Source: Melioribacter sp.
GTDB lineage: Bacteria > Bacteroidota > Ignavibacteria > Ignavibacteriales > Melioribacteraceae
DNA: 64,000 nucleotides
Reading direction: 5' to 3'
Assembly (NCBI GenBank): GCA_003155655.1
Contig: PMDS01000077.1
Location: 137,698-201,697 of the forward strand
Shown here: in pieces, positions 48,714 through 59,273 of the stretch
Layout: every line of letters starts with the position of its first letter
Position numbering within the stretch: position 1 is the first letter of the stretch
Made by a program: the position numbers and the translations under genes
Notes under the pieces: model-generated
What the model saw: the letters and a program-made list of their open reading frames with translations, nothing else
Database searches by the model: none
Told to the model about the DNA's origin: nothing

Positions 48714-49061
48714 ATGGGAGAGACTATTTTTTCGAAAATTATTAGAAAAGAAATTCCAGCGGATATTGTTTTTGAGAATGATAAAGTGCTTGCATTTAAA
48801 GACATTAATCCACAGGCACCTGTTCATGTTCTTATAATTCCTAAAATCGCAATACCATCTGTGCGAGAATTAAATGGTAAGGAGCACGGCGAACTGCTGG
48901 GAAAATTAATTGATGCCGCCAATTCAATTGCAAAAGATATGAAAATCAGTACCGGTGGATTTAGATTGGTATTTAATTGCGGAGCAGATGCCGGACAGGA
49001 AGTCTATCATCTTCATATGCATCTTCTTGGTGGACGTAAACTAAACTGGCCTCCAGGTTAA
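48714..49061 (+). CDS. HIT-family nucleotide-binding protein
   Basis: The 115-residue protein has the histidine triad VYHLHMHLLGG near the C-terminus and FSKIIRKEIPADIV at the start, placing it in the HINT-like HIT group (phosphoramidase or dinucleotide hydrolase). Length is complete. It follows the response regulator after 2 bases and meets purD end to end with a 3-base gap. Confidence 0.93.
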   Translation: MGETIFSKIIRKEIPADIVFENDKVLAFKDINPQAPVHVLIIPKIAIPSVRELNGKEHGELLGKLIDAANSIAKDMKISTGGFRLVFNCGADAGQEVYHLHMHLLGGRKLNWPPG

Positions 49062-49064
49062 GAA

Positions 49065-50336
49065 TTAAATTAAGGCCTTGTCTGAAATATCTTTTCTGTA
49101 TTGAATACCCTCAAAGTTAATTTTATTAAGGGCATTATAAGCTATTCTTTTTGCTTCTTTTAGGTCATTATTCCTGATAATTGATGTAATATTTAAAACT
49201 CTGCCGCCATTAGTCATAATTTTTCCATCAATCTCTTTAGTTCCAGCGTGATATATTTTTACAAAATCATTTTTCTTTTCCAAACCGTAGATTTCGAAAC
49301 CGGATAAATATTTATCTGGATAGCCTCCAGATGCAGCAACCACACAAACAGATGCTCCATTATTATAAATAACAGATTTACTTAATTTGCCACATGCAGA
49401 TGAATATAAAAGTTCTAAAAAATCTCCATCAAGAAGGGGTAATACAACCTGAGTTTCCGGATCACCAAAACGGCAATTATATTCTACTACCTTTGGTCCC
49501 TGGTTGGTCATCATTAATCCACAGTATAAACAGCCTACAAAAGGAGTACCTTTTTCCCGCATTCCTCTTAATGTAGGTTCAACAATTTTTTGTGAAATTA
49601 ATTCATAATCCTTTTCGCTAACAAATGGAGTTGGAGCATATGCTCCCATTCCGCCTGTATTTTTACCTTTATCTCCGTCATAAATTCTCTTGTGATCCTG
49701 TGCAGCTGGCAATAGAATAAATTCGGTTCCATCAGTTATTGCAAATACTGACGCTTCCTGCCCTGTCATAAACTCTTCTATAACAATTTTATCGCCTGCA
49801 GTACCAAATGATGAGTTAATAAAGCATTCTTTTATTGCTTCTTTTGCGTCCTCCAGATCCTCAGCAATTATCACCCCTTTTCCGGCAGCAATTCCATCAG
49901 CTTTAATTACAGTAGGGTAACTAATTTTATGCAAATATTTTATAGCCATGTCATAATTATTTTTATCGAATATCTCAAAACCAGCAGTTGGAATTCCAAA
50001 TTCTTTCATTAATTTTTTAGCAAATGATTTCTCTCCTTCTATTTTAGCAGCTTGTTTGGATGGTCCAAAAACATTGATCCCATTTTTTCTTAGAATATCC
50101 GCTAAGCCCTCAGCAAGAGGCTTTTCAGGACCAATTACAACCAATTCAATACCGTGCTCCAAACAGAACCTTAGAATTGCTTCGTGATCATCAGGGCTAA
50201 TTCTGATATTCTTGCCCAGCTTTCGGGTCCCTGGATTTCCCGGAATAATGAATAATTCATCAAGTGATTTGCAGTCTGCTATTTTATCAGCAAGTGCATG
50301 TTCTCTTCCACCTGAACCGATAATTGCTATCTTCAT
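49065..50336 (-). CDS. purD: Phosphoribosylamine-glycine ligase
   Basis: The 423-residue GARS has the N-terminal GSGGREHALA and ATP-grasp motifs (KADGIAAGKGVI, FGDPETQ). It catalyses the second step of purine synthesis. It shares a 1-base overlap with the upstream glycosyltransferase gene and forms with guaB a purine-related group on the minus strand. Confidence 0.96.
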   Translation of the reverse strand: MKIAIIGSGGREHALADKIADCKSLDELFIIPGNPGTRKLGKNIRISPDDHEAILRFCLEHGIELVVIGPEKPLAEGLADILRKNGINVFGPSKQAAKIEGEKSFAKKLMKEFGIPTAGFEIFDKNNYDMAIKYLHKISYPTVIKADGIAAGKGVIIAEDLEDAKEAIKECFINSSFGTAGDKIVIEEFMTGQEASVFAITDGTEFILLPAAQDHKRIYDGDKGKNTGGMGAYAPTPFVSEKDYELISQKIVEPTLRGMREKGTPFVGCLYCGLMMTNQGPKVVEYNCRFGDPETQVVLPLLDGDFLELLYSSACGKLSKSVIYNNGASVCVVAASGGYPDKYLSGFEIYGLEKKNDFVKIYHAGTKEIDGKIMTNGGRVLNITSIIRNNDLKEAKRIAYNALNKINFEGIQYRKDISDKALI

Positions 50337-51619
50337 TATTCCTCACGTAAGTAAAATTGAAAAATTTTTACAAGTCTGTCTGTTAACGATATTCTATCAT
50401 GTCTTAATATAAATTCCTCATTTGGAACTGGCAGTTTTTTCATTACAAATAATTCATGAATATTTATTATAGCTTCTTTTATTTCATTAATATCATCCGG
50501 TGCAGTGATAAATGATGCTCCATATTTCTGTAAAGCAGCTTTAGCCGTTCCATCGATTACTGAGCCTAGAATTGGTTTTCTACTTCCAAAGTATTCATAA
50601 AGTTTGCTGGTCGAAATTGTATCTGCATTATGGATCGGACCGATCATCATCCACAGAACATTTGACGATTTTATTTTTTTAATCGCTTCTTTGTGATCTA
50701 AATACCCATAATCTATTACAGAATCATTAATACCCAATTCCATAATAAGTTTTTTATTTTCCTTTCTGAGATGTCCAATAAATTCTAGTTCGATATTTGC
50801 GGCAATATCCGGTCTTTCAAGTGTAACCTGTTTAAAAGCTTTCAAAAAATATTCCGGTGTAATATTTTCATAAAATATTCCAGAATAGGTCATCTTCATT
50901 TTAGTGGAACGAACGTTTTTTTCATTTTTCATCTCAAAATCAGCAGGATCAAATCCATGCGGAATAATAACAACTTCATCATATTTTAAAAACGGATAAG
51001 TCAGAAGCAGTTTTTCTTTAATCTCCCGGTTAATTACAACTATTTTTTCTGCAGCACTTAAAGCGTTATATTCTAATTTTTTATGTTTGTACCTATGATA
51101 AGGTGTTGGGTAGAACGCAAAATGATTTCCATACCAAAGATCCCGGTAATCTACTATTAATGGAATTCCAAATTCTCTTTTTAACTTTGCAGCGTATATA
51201 AAGCTAGAAAATGGAGGTATTGATACAAATATTATATCAAACTTTTCTTTCTGGAGAAGATCTTTAGCAATCTTGTATGCTTTTTTAGACCAGGATTTTT
51301 TATTATCCGGAATAAAAAATATTTTACTCAATCTTGAAAATAATTTTCGCCAAATTTCATTTGGCATTTTTACAGTCTGATACTGCTTGCCCAAAATTGC
51401 ATTAATATCATTAGCTTCTGTACGGATTATATTTACACCCGCTTCTTCTGCTTCTTTTAACAGAGAATAATCATGGGCAAAGTAAGCAATATTACCAGTG
51501 GTTATTACCGTAGGCTGCCAATTAAATTTTCCCATATACTTTGTAAACTTTAAAGTACGTTGTACTCCACTTAATCCTAGTGGAGGATAGTAGTAAGAAA
51601 AGACAAGAACTTTAAACAT
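50336..51619 (-). CDS. Glycosyltransferase family 4-like protein
   Basis: The 427-residue protein starts with SYYYPPLGLSGVQRTLKF, the GT4 N-terminal pattern of the GT-B fold. A C-terminal Rossmann half has SNVLWMMIGP and STSKLYEYFGSRKPIL, where the E in YEYFGS.KP is the nucleotide-sugar-binding Glu region. Donor and acceptor are unknown. Its position between guaB and purD is odd, since no other cell-envelope gene is nearby. Confidence 0.85.
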   Translation of the reverse strand: MFKVLVFSYYYPPLGLSGVQRTLKFTKYMGKFNWQPTVITTGNIAYFAHDYSLLKEAEEAGVNIIRTEANDINAILGKQYQTVKMPNEIWRKLFSRLSKIFFIPDNKKSWSKKAYKIAKDLLQKEKFDIIFVSIPPFSSFIYAAKLKREFGIPLIVDYRDLWYGNHFAFYPTPYHRYKHKKLEYNALSAAEKIVVINREIKEKLLLTYPFLKYDEVVIIPHGFDPADFEMKNEKNVRSTKMKMTYSGIFYENITPEYFLKAFKQVTLERPDIAANIELEFIGHLRKENKKLIMELGINDSVIDYGYLDHKEAIKKIKSSNVLWMMIGPIHNADTISTSKLYEYFGSRKPILGSVIDGTAKAALQKYGASFITAPDDINEIKEAIINIHELFVMKKLPVPNEEFILRHDRISLTDRLVKIFQFYLREE

Positions 51620-51639
51620 GAATAATATATCTCAGATTG

Positions 51640-53118
51640 TTAATTTTTTTTAGTTATTTGATAGTTTGGCGCTTCTTCAGTAATAAAAACATCATGCGGA
51701 TGACTTTCCCGCAAACCTGCATTTGAAATCTTTACAAAAGATGATTTTGTTTTTAAATCCGAAATTGTTTTTGCCCCGCAATAACCCATAGCAGCGCGTA
51801 ATCCTCCAATAAATTGGTAAATTGTATCTGCAAGTGCACCTTTATAAGGAACTCTTCCTTCTATTCCTTCCGGAACTAATTTTTTAATATCTTCTTCCAT
51901 GTCCTGAAAATATCTGTCACTGCTTCCTTTTTTCATAGCACTCAATGAACCCATACCGCGGTATACTTTAAAGCTTCTTCCTTCAAATAAAACTTTTTCA
52001 CCCGGAGTCTCATCTACACCTGCAAGCATACCACCCATCATTACAATATCCGCTCCTGCAGCAATTGCTTTGGCAACATCACCAGTCTGCTTAATACCGC
52101 CATCCGAAATTACAGGAATGTTTTTTCCCTTCAATGCATTCGCAACTTCAAGAACAGCACTTATTTGCGGAACACCAACACCGGCAATAACACGTGTTGT
52201 GCAGATAGAACCGGCTCCAATTCCTACTTTAACTGCATTAACTCCACACTTAACTAATTCAACAGCAGCTTCTTTAGTTACAATATTTCCGGCAATTAAT
52301 TGTATATTATTAAATTTTTTCTTTATCTCTTTAATCGTTTTAAGAACTCCCTCAGAATGACCATGCGCAGTATCAAGCACAACTACATCCACATTTGAAT
52401 GCACAAGGGCTTCAACTCTTGCCATTGTATCTTTTGTAACACCAATACCCGCACCAACACGCAACCTGCCAAATTCGTCTTTACACGCGTCCGGAAATTT
52501 TTTCTTCTTTAAGATATCCTTATAAGTAATTAATCCTTTTATAATCCCGTGTTTATCTACAACCGGCAGTTTTTCAATTCTATATTTATGTAAAATCTTT
52601 TCAGCTTCTTCAAGGGTTGTCCCAAGCGGTGCTGTAATTAAATTTTCTTTTGTCATTAATTCACTTACTAATAGGCTTCTATCCTGTTCAAATCTCAAGT
52701 CTCTGTTTGTTAGTATTCCTACAAGTTTTCCTTGTTCATCTATTACAGGAATTCCGGAGATGTGATACTTTGACATTAAGTCTTCGGCTTCTTGAATTGT
52801 CTGTCCGGGCATCAAAGTAATCGGGTTAACAATCATGCCGCTTTCGGAACGTTTGACTTTATCAACTTCATCAGCCTGCTTTTCAATTGTCATATTTTTA
52901 TGAATTATACCCATACCTCCCTGACCAGCCATTGCAATTGCCATTTGAGATTCCGTAACGGTATCCATCGCCGCAGAAAGGAATGGAATATTCAATTTAA
53001 TTTCACTCGTCAGAAATGACTTTATATCAGTTTGACGGGGCAGTATGGTCGATCTTGCAGGTACTAAAAGTATGTCATCAAATGTTAAACCATTATATTC
53101 AATTTTTCCTTTTTTCAT
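51640..53118 (-). CDS. guaB: Inosine-5'-monophosphate dehydrogenase
   Basis: The 492-residue enzyme has the IMPDH core with active-site Cys in [11 protein letters not shown] and the flap motif. A pair of CBS domains is inserted at about residues 95-205. It oxidises IMP to XMP. It lies 20 bases upstream of the glycosyltransferase gene. A separate terminator behind the dehydrogenase gene insulates it from the genes upstream. Confidence 0.97.
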   Translation of the reverse strand: MKKGKIEYNGLTFDDILLVPARSTILPRQTDIKSFLTSEIKLNIPFLSAAMDTVTESQMAIAMAGQGGMGIIHKNMTIEKQADEVDKVKRSESGMIVNPITLMPGQTIQEAEDLMSKYHISGIPVIDEQGKLVGILTNRDLRFEQDRSLLVSELMTKENLITAPLGTTLEEAEKILHKYRIEKLPVVDKHGIIKGLITYKDILKKKKFPDACKDEFGRLRVGAGIGVTKDTMARVEALVHSNVDVVVLDTAHGHSEGVLKTIKEIKKKFNNIQLIAGNIVTKEAAVELVKCGVNAVKVGIGAGSICTTRVIAGVGVPQISAVLEVANALKGKNIPVISDGGIKQTGDVAKAIAAGADIVMMGGMLAGVDETPGEKVLFEGRSFKVYRGMGSLSAMKKGSSDRYFQDMEEDIKKLVPEGIEGRVPYKGALADTIYQFIGGLRAAMGYCGAKTISDLKTKSSFVKISNAGLRESHPHDVFITEEAPNYQITKKN

Positions 53119-53135
53119 AATGTCCTCTTTTATTT

Positions 53136-53159
53136 ATGAAAAAGACCACAAAGTGGTCT
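53136..53159 (-). terminator. Intrinsic terminator after the acyl-CoA dehydrogenase gene
   Basis: On the minus strand the stem AGACCAC/GTGGTCT with a TTT loop is followed by TTTTTCAT, 5 bases after the stop at 53165. It ends that transcript upstream of guaB. Confidence 0.75.
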
Positions 53160-53164
53160 CCATT

Positions 53165-54334
53165 TTAATCAAATGCCGGGATCCCTGTTATGTCTTCACC
53201 TATTACTAGCGTATGCATTTCATGAGTACCTTCGTATGTTTTAACAGATTCAAGATTTTGTGAATGTCGCATCACCGGATATTCATTTAAAATTCCATTA
53301 GCTCCAAGAATTTCTCTAGCTGTCCGTGCAATAATTAATGCTTGTTCGCAGTTATTTCTCTTTGCCATCGATATTTGAGTATGAATCGCTTCCCCTTTAT
53401 CTTTCAAACGGCCAAGCTGCAAGTTGAGAAGCTGAGCTTTTGTAGTTTCCGTGATCATATAAACTAATTTTTCCTGGGTCATCTGGTAAGCAGCAATCGG
53501 TTTACTAAATTGAACTCGTGACTTAGCATAAGTTAATGCTGCATCATAACAAGCCATCATTGACCCAACTACACCCCAAGCAATGCCGTACCGTGCCTGG
53601 TTCAAACACATTAATGGTGATTTGAGTCCACCGCTCCCGGGTAAAATATTATTTTCATCAATTATAACATCTTGAAAAATTAATTCTGAAGTAACTGATG
53701 CTTTAAGAGAATGCTTCCCTTTCATTTCCGGAGCTGTAAATCCCTTAGTACCTTTTTCAATAATAAATCCCCTTACCTCACCATCCAATTTTGCCCATAC
53801 AATTGCTATATCGGCAATTGTACCATTTGTAATCCACATCTTAGCGCCATTAATCTTATAGCCATCCTTTATTTTTTCTGCACGGGTAATCATACCACCG
53901 GGATTGGAACCGAAATCAGGTTCTGTTAAACCAAAGCATCCGATCTTTTCTCCGCAGGCAAGTTTTGGCAGCCAATAATTTTTTTGTTCCTCCCTTCCAA
54001 ATGTAAAAATAGGATACATTACCAAAGATGATTGTACAGATACAAAACTACGGATACCGCTATCGCCTCTTTCTAATTCTTGCATTACCAAACCATAAGC
54101 AACATTATTCATTTCGGCACAACCATACTTTTGCGGAAGTGTGCTTCCCAATAGGTTCAAATTGGCAAGTTCAGCTATTAAATGAGCCGGAAATTTTTCT
54201 TCGTGGTAATACTTCTCAATTACCGGAACTACCCGGTCATCAACAAATTCACGCACTGTATTGCGCACCATTATTTCGTCTTGCTGGAGAAGACTTTCAA
54301 CATTAAAATAATCAACTCCTGTGAACTTGTTCAT
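53165..54334 (-). CDS. Acyl-CoA dehydrogenase, glutaryl-CoA dehydrogenase-like
   Basis: The 389-residue enzyme has the ACAD signature CFGLTEPDFGSNPGG. Its C-terminal TYEGTHEMHTLVIGEDITG matches glutaryl-CoA dehydrogenase (TYEGTHDIH type), which carries the catalytic Glu. This group oxidises and decarboxylates glutaryl-CoA to crotonyl-CoA; related members act on other dicarboxylyl-CoAs. It stands as a single gene with its own terminator. Confidence 0.88.
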   Translation of the reverse strand: MNKFTGVDYFNVESLLQQDEIMVRNTVREFVDDRVVPVIEKYYHEEKFPAHLIAELANLNLLGSTLPQKYGCAEMNNVAYGLVMQELERGDSGIRSFVSVQSSLVMYPIFTFGREEQKNYWLPKLACGEKIGCFGLTEPDFGSNPGGMITRAEKIKDGYKINGAKMWITNGTIADIAIVWAKLDGEVRGFIIEKGTKGFTAPEMKGKHSLKASVTSELIFQDVIIDENNILPGSGGLKSPLMCLNQARYGIAWGVVGSMMACYDAALTYAKSRVQFSKPIAAYQMTQEKLVYMITETTKAQLLNLQLGRLKDKGEAIHTQISMAKRNNCEQALIIARTAREILGANGILNEYPVMRHSQNLESVKTYEGTHEMHTLVIGEDITGIPAFD

Positions 54335-54393
54335 TCTAAAGTATTAAATATTGATGGCAAAAATAATTAAATCATATTTACAGAACAAAAATA

Positions 54394-55023
54394 TTAATCC
54401 TCATCTACACGGATAATTGCATTCAAAACCTTAATTACAATATCCGTTTCATATCCGCGTGAGCTCAAATAACTGAATATTTTTGTTTTTCTTTTTTTTG
54501 GGTCATCCACTCTTTTTTTCAATGATTCATTTTTTTTTAACGCAAGCTGGAAAGCATTATCATAACTTGTTCCCTGGTCAACTCCTGCAAGAATTTTTTC
54601 TGTTAAATGTCTGTCTATTCCTTTTCGAAATAATTCCGCTTTAAGTTTATTTACTCCTACTTTTTTCCTTACTGACCTTTCCTCTGCATATTCAACAGCA
54701 AATTGTTCATCATCCAGAAAATTTTTGCTTATTAAATCTTTTAACGCTTTTTCAATAATTTCAGCAGAATATTTTTTCTTAATAAGCTTGGTTTTTAATT
54801 CTGAGATGGAATGATGTCTTCTGCCAAGATATCTAAATGCAGAATCTTTTGCTTTTAGGAAATTGCTTTCAGAAATTAGCTGCTCTTTCTTACTTTCATC
54901 AATAACATCATTTTTTCTCAAACCAAAATCAATCACAGTTCGATAGTCAAGAGTAAAAAACTCACCATCATCAAGAGAAACCACAACATTATTACCCTTT
55001 TGAGTAAGAGCAGTAATTACCAT
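54394..55023 (-). CDS. recX: Regulatory protein RecX
   Basis: I start at the ATG at 55023, one base after the recA stop. An ATG at 55089 inside recA would give a Lys-rich extension with no family support. The ~209-residue protein has RecX repeats such as FRYLGRRHHSISELKTKL and NFLDDEQFAVEYAEERS. RecX limits RecA filament extension. Its place directly after recA is the usual arrangement. Confidence 0.93.
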   Translation of the reverse strand: MVITALTQKGNNVVVSLDDGEFFTLDYRTVIDFGLRKNDVIDESKKEQLISESNFLKAKDSAFRYLGRRHHSISELKTKLIKKKYSAEIIEKALKDLISKNFLDDEQFAVEYAEERSVRKKVGVNKLKAELFRKGIDRHLTEKILAGVDQGTSYDNAFQLALKKNESLKKRVDDPKKRKTKIFSYLSSRGYETDIVIKVLNAIIRVDED

Positions 55024-55024
55024 T

Positions 55025-56086
55025 TTATTTCTTTTTTGATTTAGTCCCTGTTGTTTCTTCTTTTTCTTTAACCGGAGCGGGATTTTCATCCTTTACCATA
55101 CCAAGCAAAACTTTAACATCTTTTTCAAGTGAAGCAAAAAGATCAGGATCTTCAAGCATTTTTGCCTTTAACTGGTCGCGCCCCTGGTAGCGGTTTTCTT
55201 TATAAGTAAACCAGGAACCGCTTTTATTAAGAAGACCTTTTTCACTTGCAATATCAATAATTTCACCAGCTTTGCTAATACCTTCATTATAAAGAATATC
55301 AAACTCAACTTCCTTAAAAGGAGGCGCAACTTTACTTTTCACTATTTTAACTTTTGTTCTGTTTCCAATAACGTTTTGCCCATCTTTTAGTGCTGCAATT
55401 CTTCTAATATCCAACCGTACAGAGGCATAAAACTTTAATGCATTTCCACCAGTTGTAGTTTCCGGATTTCCAAACATTACCCCGATTTTGCTTCTCAACT
55501 GGTTTGTAAAAATTACACAGGTTTTTGATTTGCTAATTGCACCGGTGATTTTACGCAGAGCCTGAGACATAAGCCTTGCCTGCATAGCCATCTGGGGATC
55601 ACCCATTTCACCTTCAATTTCCGAACGAGGCACAAGCGCTGCTACAGAATCTATCACTATAATATCAAGCGCATTACTTCTAACCAGTGTGTCAACAATT
55701 TCAAGAGCCTGCTCGCCAAAATCAGGTTGTGAGAGTAAGAGGTTTTTAGTGTCTACATTTAGTCTTTTTGCATAATTGAGATCCATTGCATGTTCAGCAT
55801 CTATGAATGCTGCAAGTCCGCCGGCTTTTTGAGCTTCTGCAATAATGTGGAGACATAACGTTGTTTTACCGGATGATTCCGGTCCATAAATTTCTACAAT
55901 CCTGCCGCGCGGAACGCCGCCAATTCCAAGCGCATAATCAAGTGTGAGTGATCCTGTGGATATAGATTCCACCCGGTTGATTACGCCATCACCCAACTTC
56001 ATAATTGTGCCCTTGCCATAGGTTTTGTCAATATTGGCAATTGTTTCTTCAAGAATTTTCATCCTTGCATCTTTATCTACAGACAT
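55025..56086 (-). CDS. recA: Recombinase A
   Basis: The 353-residue protein has the P-loop [10 protein letters not shown], Walker B-like [10 protein letters not shown], the loop-L2 [17 protein letters not shown] and a Lys-rich acidic tail. It binds single-stranded DNA for recombination and SOS induction. It is followed by recX and preceded by thpR after 10 bases. No LexA-type box was recognised upstream, in agreement with its place inside a long operon. Confidence 0.97.
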   Translation of the reverse strand: MSVDKDARMKILEETIANIDKTYGKGTIMKLGDGVINRVESISTGSLTLDYALGIGGVPRGRIVEIYGPESSGKTTLCLHIIAEAQKAGGLAAFIDAEHAMDLNYAKRLNVDTKNLLLSQPDFGEQALEIVDTLVRSNALDIIVIDSVAALVPRSEIEGEMGDPQMAMQARLMSQALRKITGAISKSKTCVIFTNQLRSKIGVMFGNPETTTGGNALKFYASVRLDIRRIAALKDGQNVIGNRTKVKIVKSKVAPPFKEVEFDILYNEGISKAGEIIDIASEKGLLNKSGSWFTYKENRYQGRDQLKAKMLEDPDLFASLEKDVKVLLGMVKDENPAPVKEKEETTGTKSKKK

Positions 56087-56096
56087 TTTTCCTCCG

Positions 56097-56651
56097 TTAT
56101 TTTTCTAAATTAAAACTTTTTAATGATTTATATACCGATCCAGTTGGTAATAATTTGCTTTCATAAAAATTAACTGTATTAGAGATAAATTTAATTTCAG
56201 GGAGATTTACCTTTATCAAAGATAATATATTTTCTGCATCTTCATAGCCGCGAAATCTTAGTAAAGTTATGTGAGATTTATAATCTTTCTTTTCCTTTTC
56301 AAAACCAAATTGTGCAAATTTTAATTCAATATCACTAACAAGTTGTTTCAAATTTTCATTCTTTTTCAATCCAGCCCATAAAATCTTAGGTTCAATCCCT
56401 TTTTTGAAGACTCCAAATTCACTAAAACATAATTCAAAACATTTATATTCACTTAATATTTCCTCCAAAGCATTAGAATATTCAACAACTGATTCACTTT
56501 TCGTGTCCCCCAGAAATTTAAGAGTAAGATGTAATTTATTTTTTGGTTCCCAACGTACGTTTTTTATTCCGGGCAGGTTCTCATCTCTAATTGAAAATAA
56601 TTTTGATAATGCTTCATCAGGTATCTCAAGAGCAATAAATGTTCTAATCAT
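56097..56651 (-). CDS. thpR: RNA 2',3'-cyclic phosphodiesterase (LigT/ThpR)
   Basis: The ~184-residue 2H phosphoesterase has the two HxT motifs LHLTLKFLG and SHITLLRF. I chose the ATG at 56651 ([11 protein letters not shown]); others at 56654 and 56666 are possible. The start lies inside the end of cinA, an 8-base overlap. It hydrolyses 2',3'-cyclic phosphates or ligates RNA 2'-5' in vitro. A cinA-thpR-recA order is common. Confidence 0.9.
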   Translation of the reverse strand: MIRTFIALEIPDEALSKLFSIRDENLPGIKNVRWEPKNKLHLTLKFLGDTKSESVVEYSNALEEILSEYKCFELCFSEFGVFKKGIEPKILWAGLKKNENLKQLVSDIELKFAQFGFEKEKKDYKSHITLLRFRGYEDAENILSLIKVNLPEIKFISNTVNFYESKLLPTGSVYKSLKSFNLEK

Positions 56652-57897
56652 CATAAGGAATACCAAGCAGATTTCTTCTAACCATTTCTAACGCAGCTTG
56701 AGAAGTCCTGTCTTTATTAAGCAAACGGTCATCACCAAAACGGAATTCCTTAGCTGTACAAATATTTGAATCACATATTCCAACGTAGACCAATCCCACC
56801 GGTTTATTTTCGCTTCCGCCTGTTGGCCCCATAATACCGGTAACAGCAAGTCCTATATCAGTTCCGCTGATTGCTTTTACACCTTCCGCCAATTGTCTTG
56901 CAACTTCCAGGCTTACAGAGCCATTCTTTTGTATTGTATCTTCTCCAACATGAAGCAATTCAACCTTTGCACCATTACTATAAGCTATAATACCACGTTC
57001 AAGATACTGGCTGCTTCCGCTAATGTTTGTAAGCCTGTTATTTATTAAACCGCCTGTACATGATTCAGCAACAGCAATTTTTAATCCACGGTCAATCAAT
57101 AATTTAGCAACAACACTTTCCATAGTATCATCATTTTTTCCATAAATATATCTGCCGGCTTTAGCCCTTATTTTTTGTTCAATCTCTTCCAGCTTATTAT
57201 TAGCATCTACTTCAATATGACATTCGATTGTTATTCTTAGCTTCACACCAAATTGGCTTGGAAGAAAAGCCATCTTTGCACCCTGGAGAAGTTCATCCAT
57301 ATTTCCCAACCGGTCATATAAATTTGATTCAGGGATACCTGTTGCAAGTAAATTTTTAACAACTATGAAGCTTTTTCTTTCAAGTTTTTCTTCAAGTTTT
57401 GGAATGACAAAACGTTCCATCATTTCTTTCATTTCATAAGGTACGCCGGGCATGCAAATAAATATTTTTTTCTTTTTCTCAATCCAGATACCGGGAGCAG
57501 TACCCTTGCTATTTCTAATTGGTGAAGCCGCTTTTGGAACAAGAGCCTGACCACGGTTTGTATCAGTCAATATTCTGCCCCTTGCTTCAAAAAACTTGTT
57601 TACATCGGCCAATACTTCTTCACTTTCGACCAGTTCAGTTTCAAAAAAATCAACTACGCATTTCCGCGTTATGTCGTCATGGGTTGGTCCTAAACCTCCT
57701 GTTACAAGAACAAGATCGTTGGAATCAAATGCCCGCTTAAATTCCTTTAATATTTTTGTTTCATCATCCGGAACAATGCTAGCCCCATTAATTTTAATTT
57801 GAATTTGGGATAATTTTTCACCTATAAAAGCAGCATTTGTATTTAGAGTCTGCCCAATTAATATTTCATCCCCAATAGTGATGATATGTGCTTTCAT
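56644..57897 (-). CDS. cinA: CinA family nicotinamide-nucleotide amidohydrolase
   Basis: The 417-residue protein has an N-terminal molybdopterin-binding-like domain (ITIGDEILIGQTLN, GGLGPTHDD) and a C-terminal CinA amidase domain (AVAESCTGGLI, SYSNGAKVELL-like segment, TGIMGPTGGS). It recycles NMN produced by DNA ligase and is also called competence/damage-inducible protein A. It sits upstream of thpR and recA. Confidence 0.94.
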   Translation of the reverse strand: MKAHIITIGDEILIGQTLNTNAAFIGEKLSQIQIKINGASIVPDDETKILKEFKRAFDSNDLVLVTGGLGPTHDDITRKCVVDFFETELVESEEVLADVNKFFEARGRILTDTNRGQALVPKAASPIRNSKGTAPGIWIEKKKKIFICMPGVPYEMKEMMERFVIPKLEEKLERKSFIVVKNLLATGIPESNLYDRLGNMDELLQGAKMAFLPSQFGVKLRITIECHIEVDANNKLEEIEQKIRAKAGRYIYGKNDDTMESVVAKLLIDRGLKIAVAESCTGGLINNRLTNISGSSQYLERGIIAYSNGAKVELLHVGEDTIQKNGSVSLEVARQLAEGVKAISGTDIGLAVTGIMGPTGGSENKPVGLVYVGICDSNICTAKEFRFGDDRLLNKDRTSQAALEMVRRNLLGIPYDD

Positions 57898-57911
57898 TAT
57901 TTTATCTTATT

Positions 57912-58376
57912 TTATTTTGCTAACATATTAAATAGATATATCGTTATTTGGACAATCATAAATGAATATAGCCCTGCTGCAATGTCATCAAGCATTATAC
58001 CCCATCCGCCTTTTATATTCTCTAATTTATTTGCCGGGAAAGGCTTAAGAATATCCAAAGCGCGCCAGACTAAAAATGCAATTATTATCCACCATATTTT
58101 CTTTGGAATAAAAAGAAGTGAAATCCACATTCCCACCACTTCATCAATTGTACATTCTTTGGGATCTTTGCCGTAAATTAATTCAAATTTGGTCGCTATT
58201 GGTACACCTATTAAGATGAAGAGTGATATCATGAAAATCATAATGGAAGGGTTTTCAAACCCGGGAATAAGAAATATTATAAGAGCTGCTAAGCTGCCCC
58301 AGGTGCCGGATGCAATAGGCAAATAACCGGTATAAAATCCTGAGCCGAGTATTTTTTCGAAAATATTAATTTTCAT
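57912..58376 (-). CDS. pgpA: Phosphatidylglycerophosphatase A
   Basis: I start at the ATG at 58376, inside the end of pgsA (11-base overlap), because the family N-terminus is GSGFYTGYLPIASGTWGS. The longer frame from 58424 would only add a pgsA-overlapping tail. The ~154-residue protein is membrane-embedded, with the PgpA acidic motif DEVVGMW and DDIAAGLY. It dephosphorylates phosphatidylglycerol phosphate, the step after PgsA. Confidence 0.92.
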   Translation of the reverse strand: MKINIFEKILGSGFYTGYLPIASGTWGSLAALIIFLIPGFENPSIMIFMISLFILIGVPIATKFELIYGKDPKECTIDEVVGMWISLLFIPKKIWWIIIAFLVWRALDILKPFPANKLENIKGGWGIMLDDIAAGLYSFMIVQITIYLFNMLAK

Positions 58377-58962
58377 TTTTGAATAATTTCTTGAATAAAA
58401 ATCTGTCATTATATAAATAAGCAATTCCCGTTATTACTGTCAGTAAGGTAATAAACAACATTGTATAATAAACAAGCGATGGATTCAATAGCAGATCGAA
58501 TAAATTCTTTTTGGTACTATAGAATTCTTTAAACGTACTTAGTGTGTGTATAAAGAGTAAATAATAGAGAAATATCATCTGGAAAAAGGTTTTCCATTGA
58601 GCAAGATGACTTGTAGAAAATGCAACTTTTCGATAATCAGCATAAGCCCGTAAAAGAGTAATAAGCATATCTCTTGCTATAACAATCAGAACCATCCATA
58701 ATGGAAGAACTCCAATAAAAACAAATCCCAAAAATGCAGCCGATGTTAAAATTTTATCGGCTAGCGGGTCCATAAATTTACCCCATTCAGTAATATAATT
58801 AAATTTGCGCGCAAGCCAGCCATCATACCAGTCTGTTATTGCAGCTATTAAATAAACAACTACTGATATTTGTATCAATGCCGGTTCACCCGAAAGGAAT
58901 AAAACCAAAAAAATTGGTGTTAAAATAATTCTTAAAACTGTCAGTTGATTTGGGAGAACCAT
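58366..58962 (-). CDS. pgsA: CDP-diacylglycerol-glycerol-3-phosphate 3-phosphatidyltransferase
   Basis: The 198-residue membrane enzyme has the CDP-alcohol phosphotransferase motif D..DG..AR........G...D...D (DWYDGWLARKFN, then GKFMDPLADK). The size and position next to pgpA identify it as PgsA. It makes phosphatidylglycerol phosphate. The gene pair covers both steps to phosphatidylglycerol. Confidence 0.94.
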   Translation of the reverse strand: MVLPNQLTVLRIILTPIFLVLFLSGEPALIQISVVVYLIAAITDWYDGWLARKFNYITEWGKFMDPLADKILTSAAFLGFVFIGVLPLWMVLIVIARDMLITLLRAYADYRKVAFSTSHLAQWKTFFQMIFLYYLLFIHTLSTFKEFYSTKKNLFDLLLNPSLVYYTMLFITLLTVITGIAYLYNDRFLFKKLFKNEN

Positions 58963-58980
58963 AGTGTAAGTTTGTTGCTT

Positions 58981-59271
58981 TTATAAGTACGATATTTTTT
59001 TCAGAAAGCCGAAATCATAAATGCCTGTATTATGATCATCAGCCCATACAATTCCCACTGCATAATTTCCTACTGCTGAGATACTTTTTATTTTCAATTG
59101 ATCTTCTGTATAAAGAGGAATGTATTTATCTCCCTGCATATCGCGTTCGGCAGCACAAACGGAGCATGGGCAATTCCTTCTCAAGTTAGCTAATTTTATT
59201 TCGGATTTTGAATTATCATTCCACTTAATTAATAAATTATTATAAACCACTTTTATCTGTGTTGGGATCAT
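58981..59271 (-). CDS. DUF971 family protein
   Basis: The 96-residue protein has the DUF971 pattern (IKWNDNSKSEI, LRRNCPCSVC, YAVGIVWADDHNTGIYDF). Its CPC and C form a possible metal site. The domain resembles the N-terminus of gamma-butyrobetaine hydroxylase and occurs near Fe-S assembly genes in other bacteria. The function is unknown. It follows purC after 2 bases. Confidence 0.87.
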   Translation of the reverse strand: MIPTQIKVVYNNLLIKWNDNSKSEIKLANLRRNCPCSVCAAERDMQGDKYIPLYTEDQLKIKSISAVGNYAVGIVWADDHNTGIYDFGFLKKISYL

Positions 59272-59273
59272 TC

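Noticed and set aside
55024..55089. Upstream start of recX at 55089 inside recA
   Set aside because: The extra Lys-rich segment is the recA tail read in another frame. The ATG at 55023 follows the recA stop directly.
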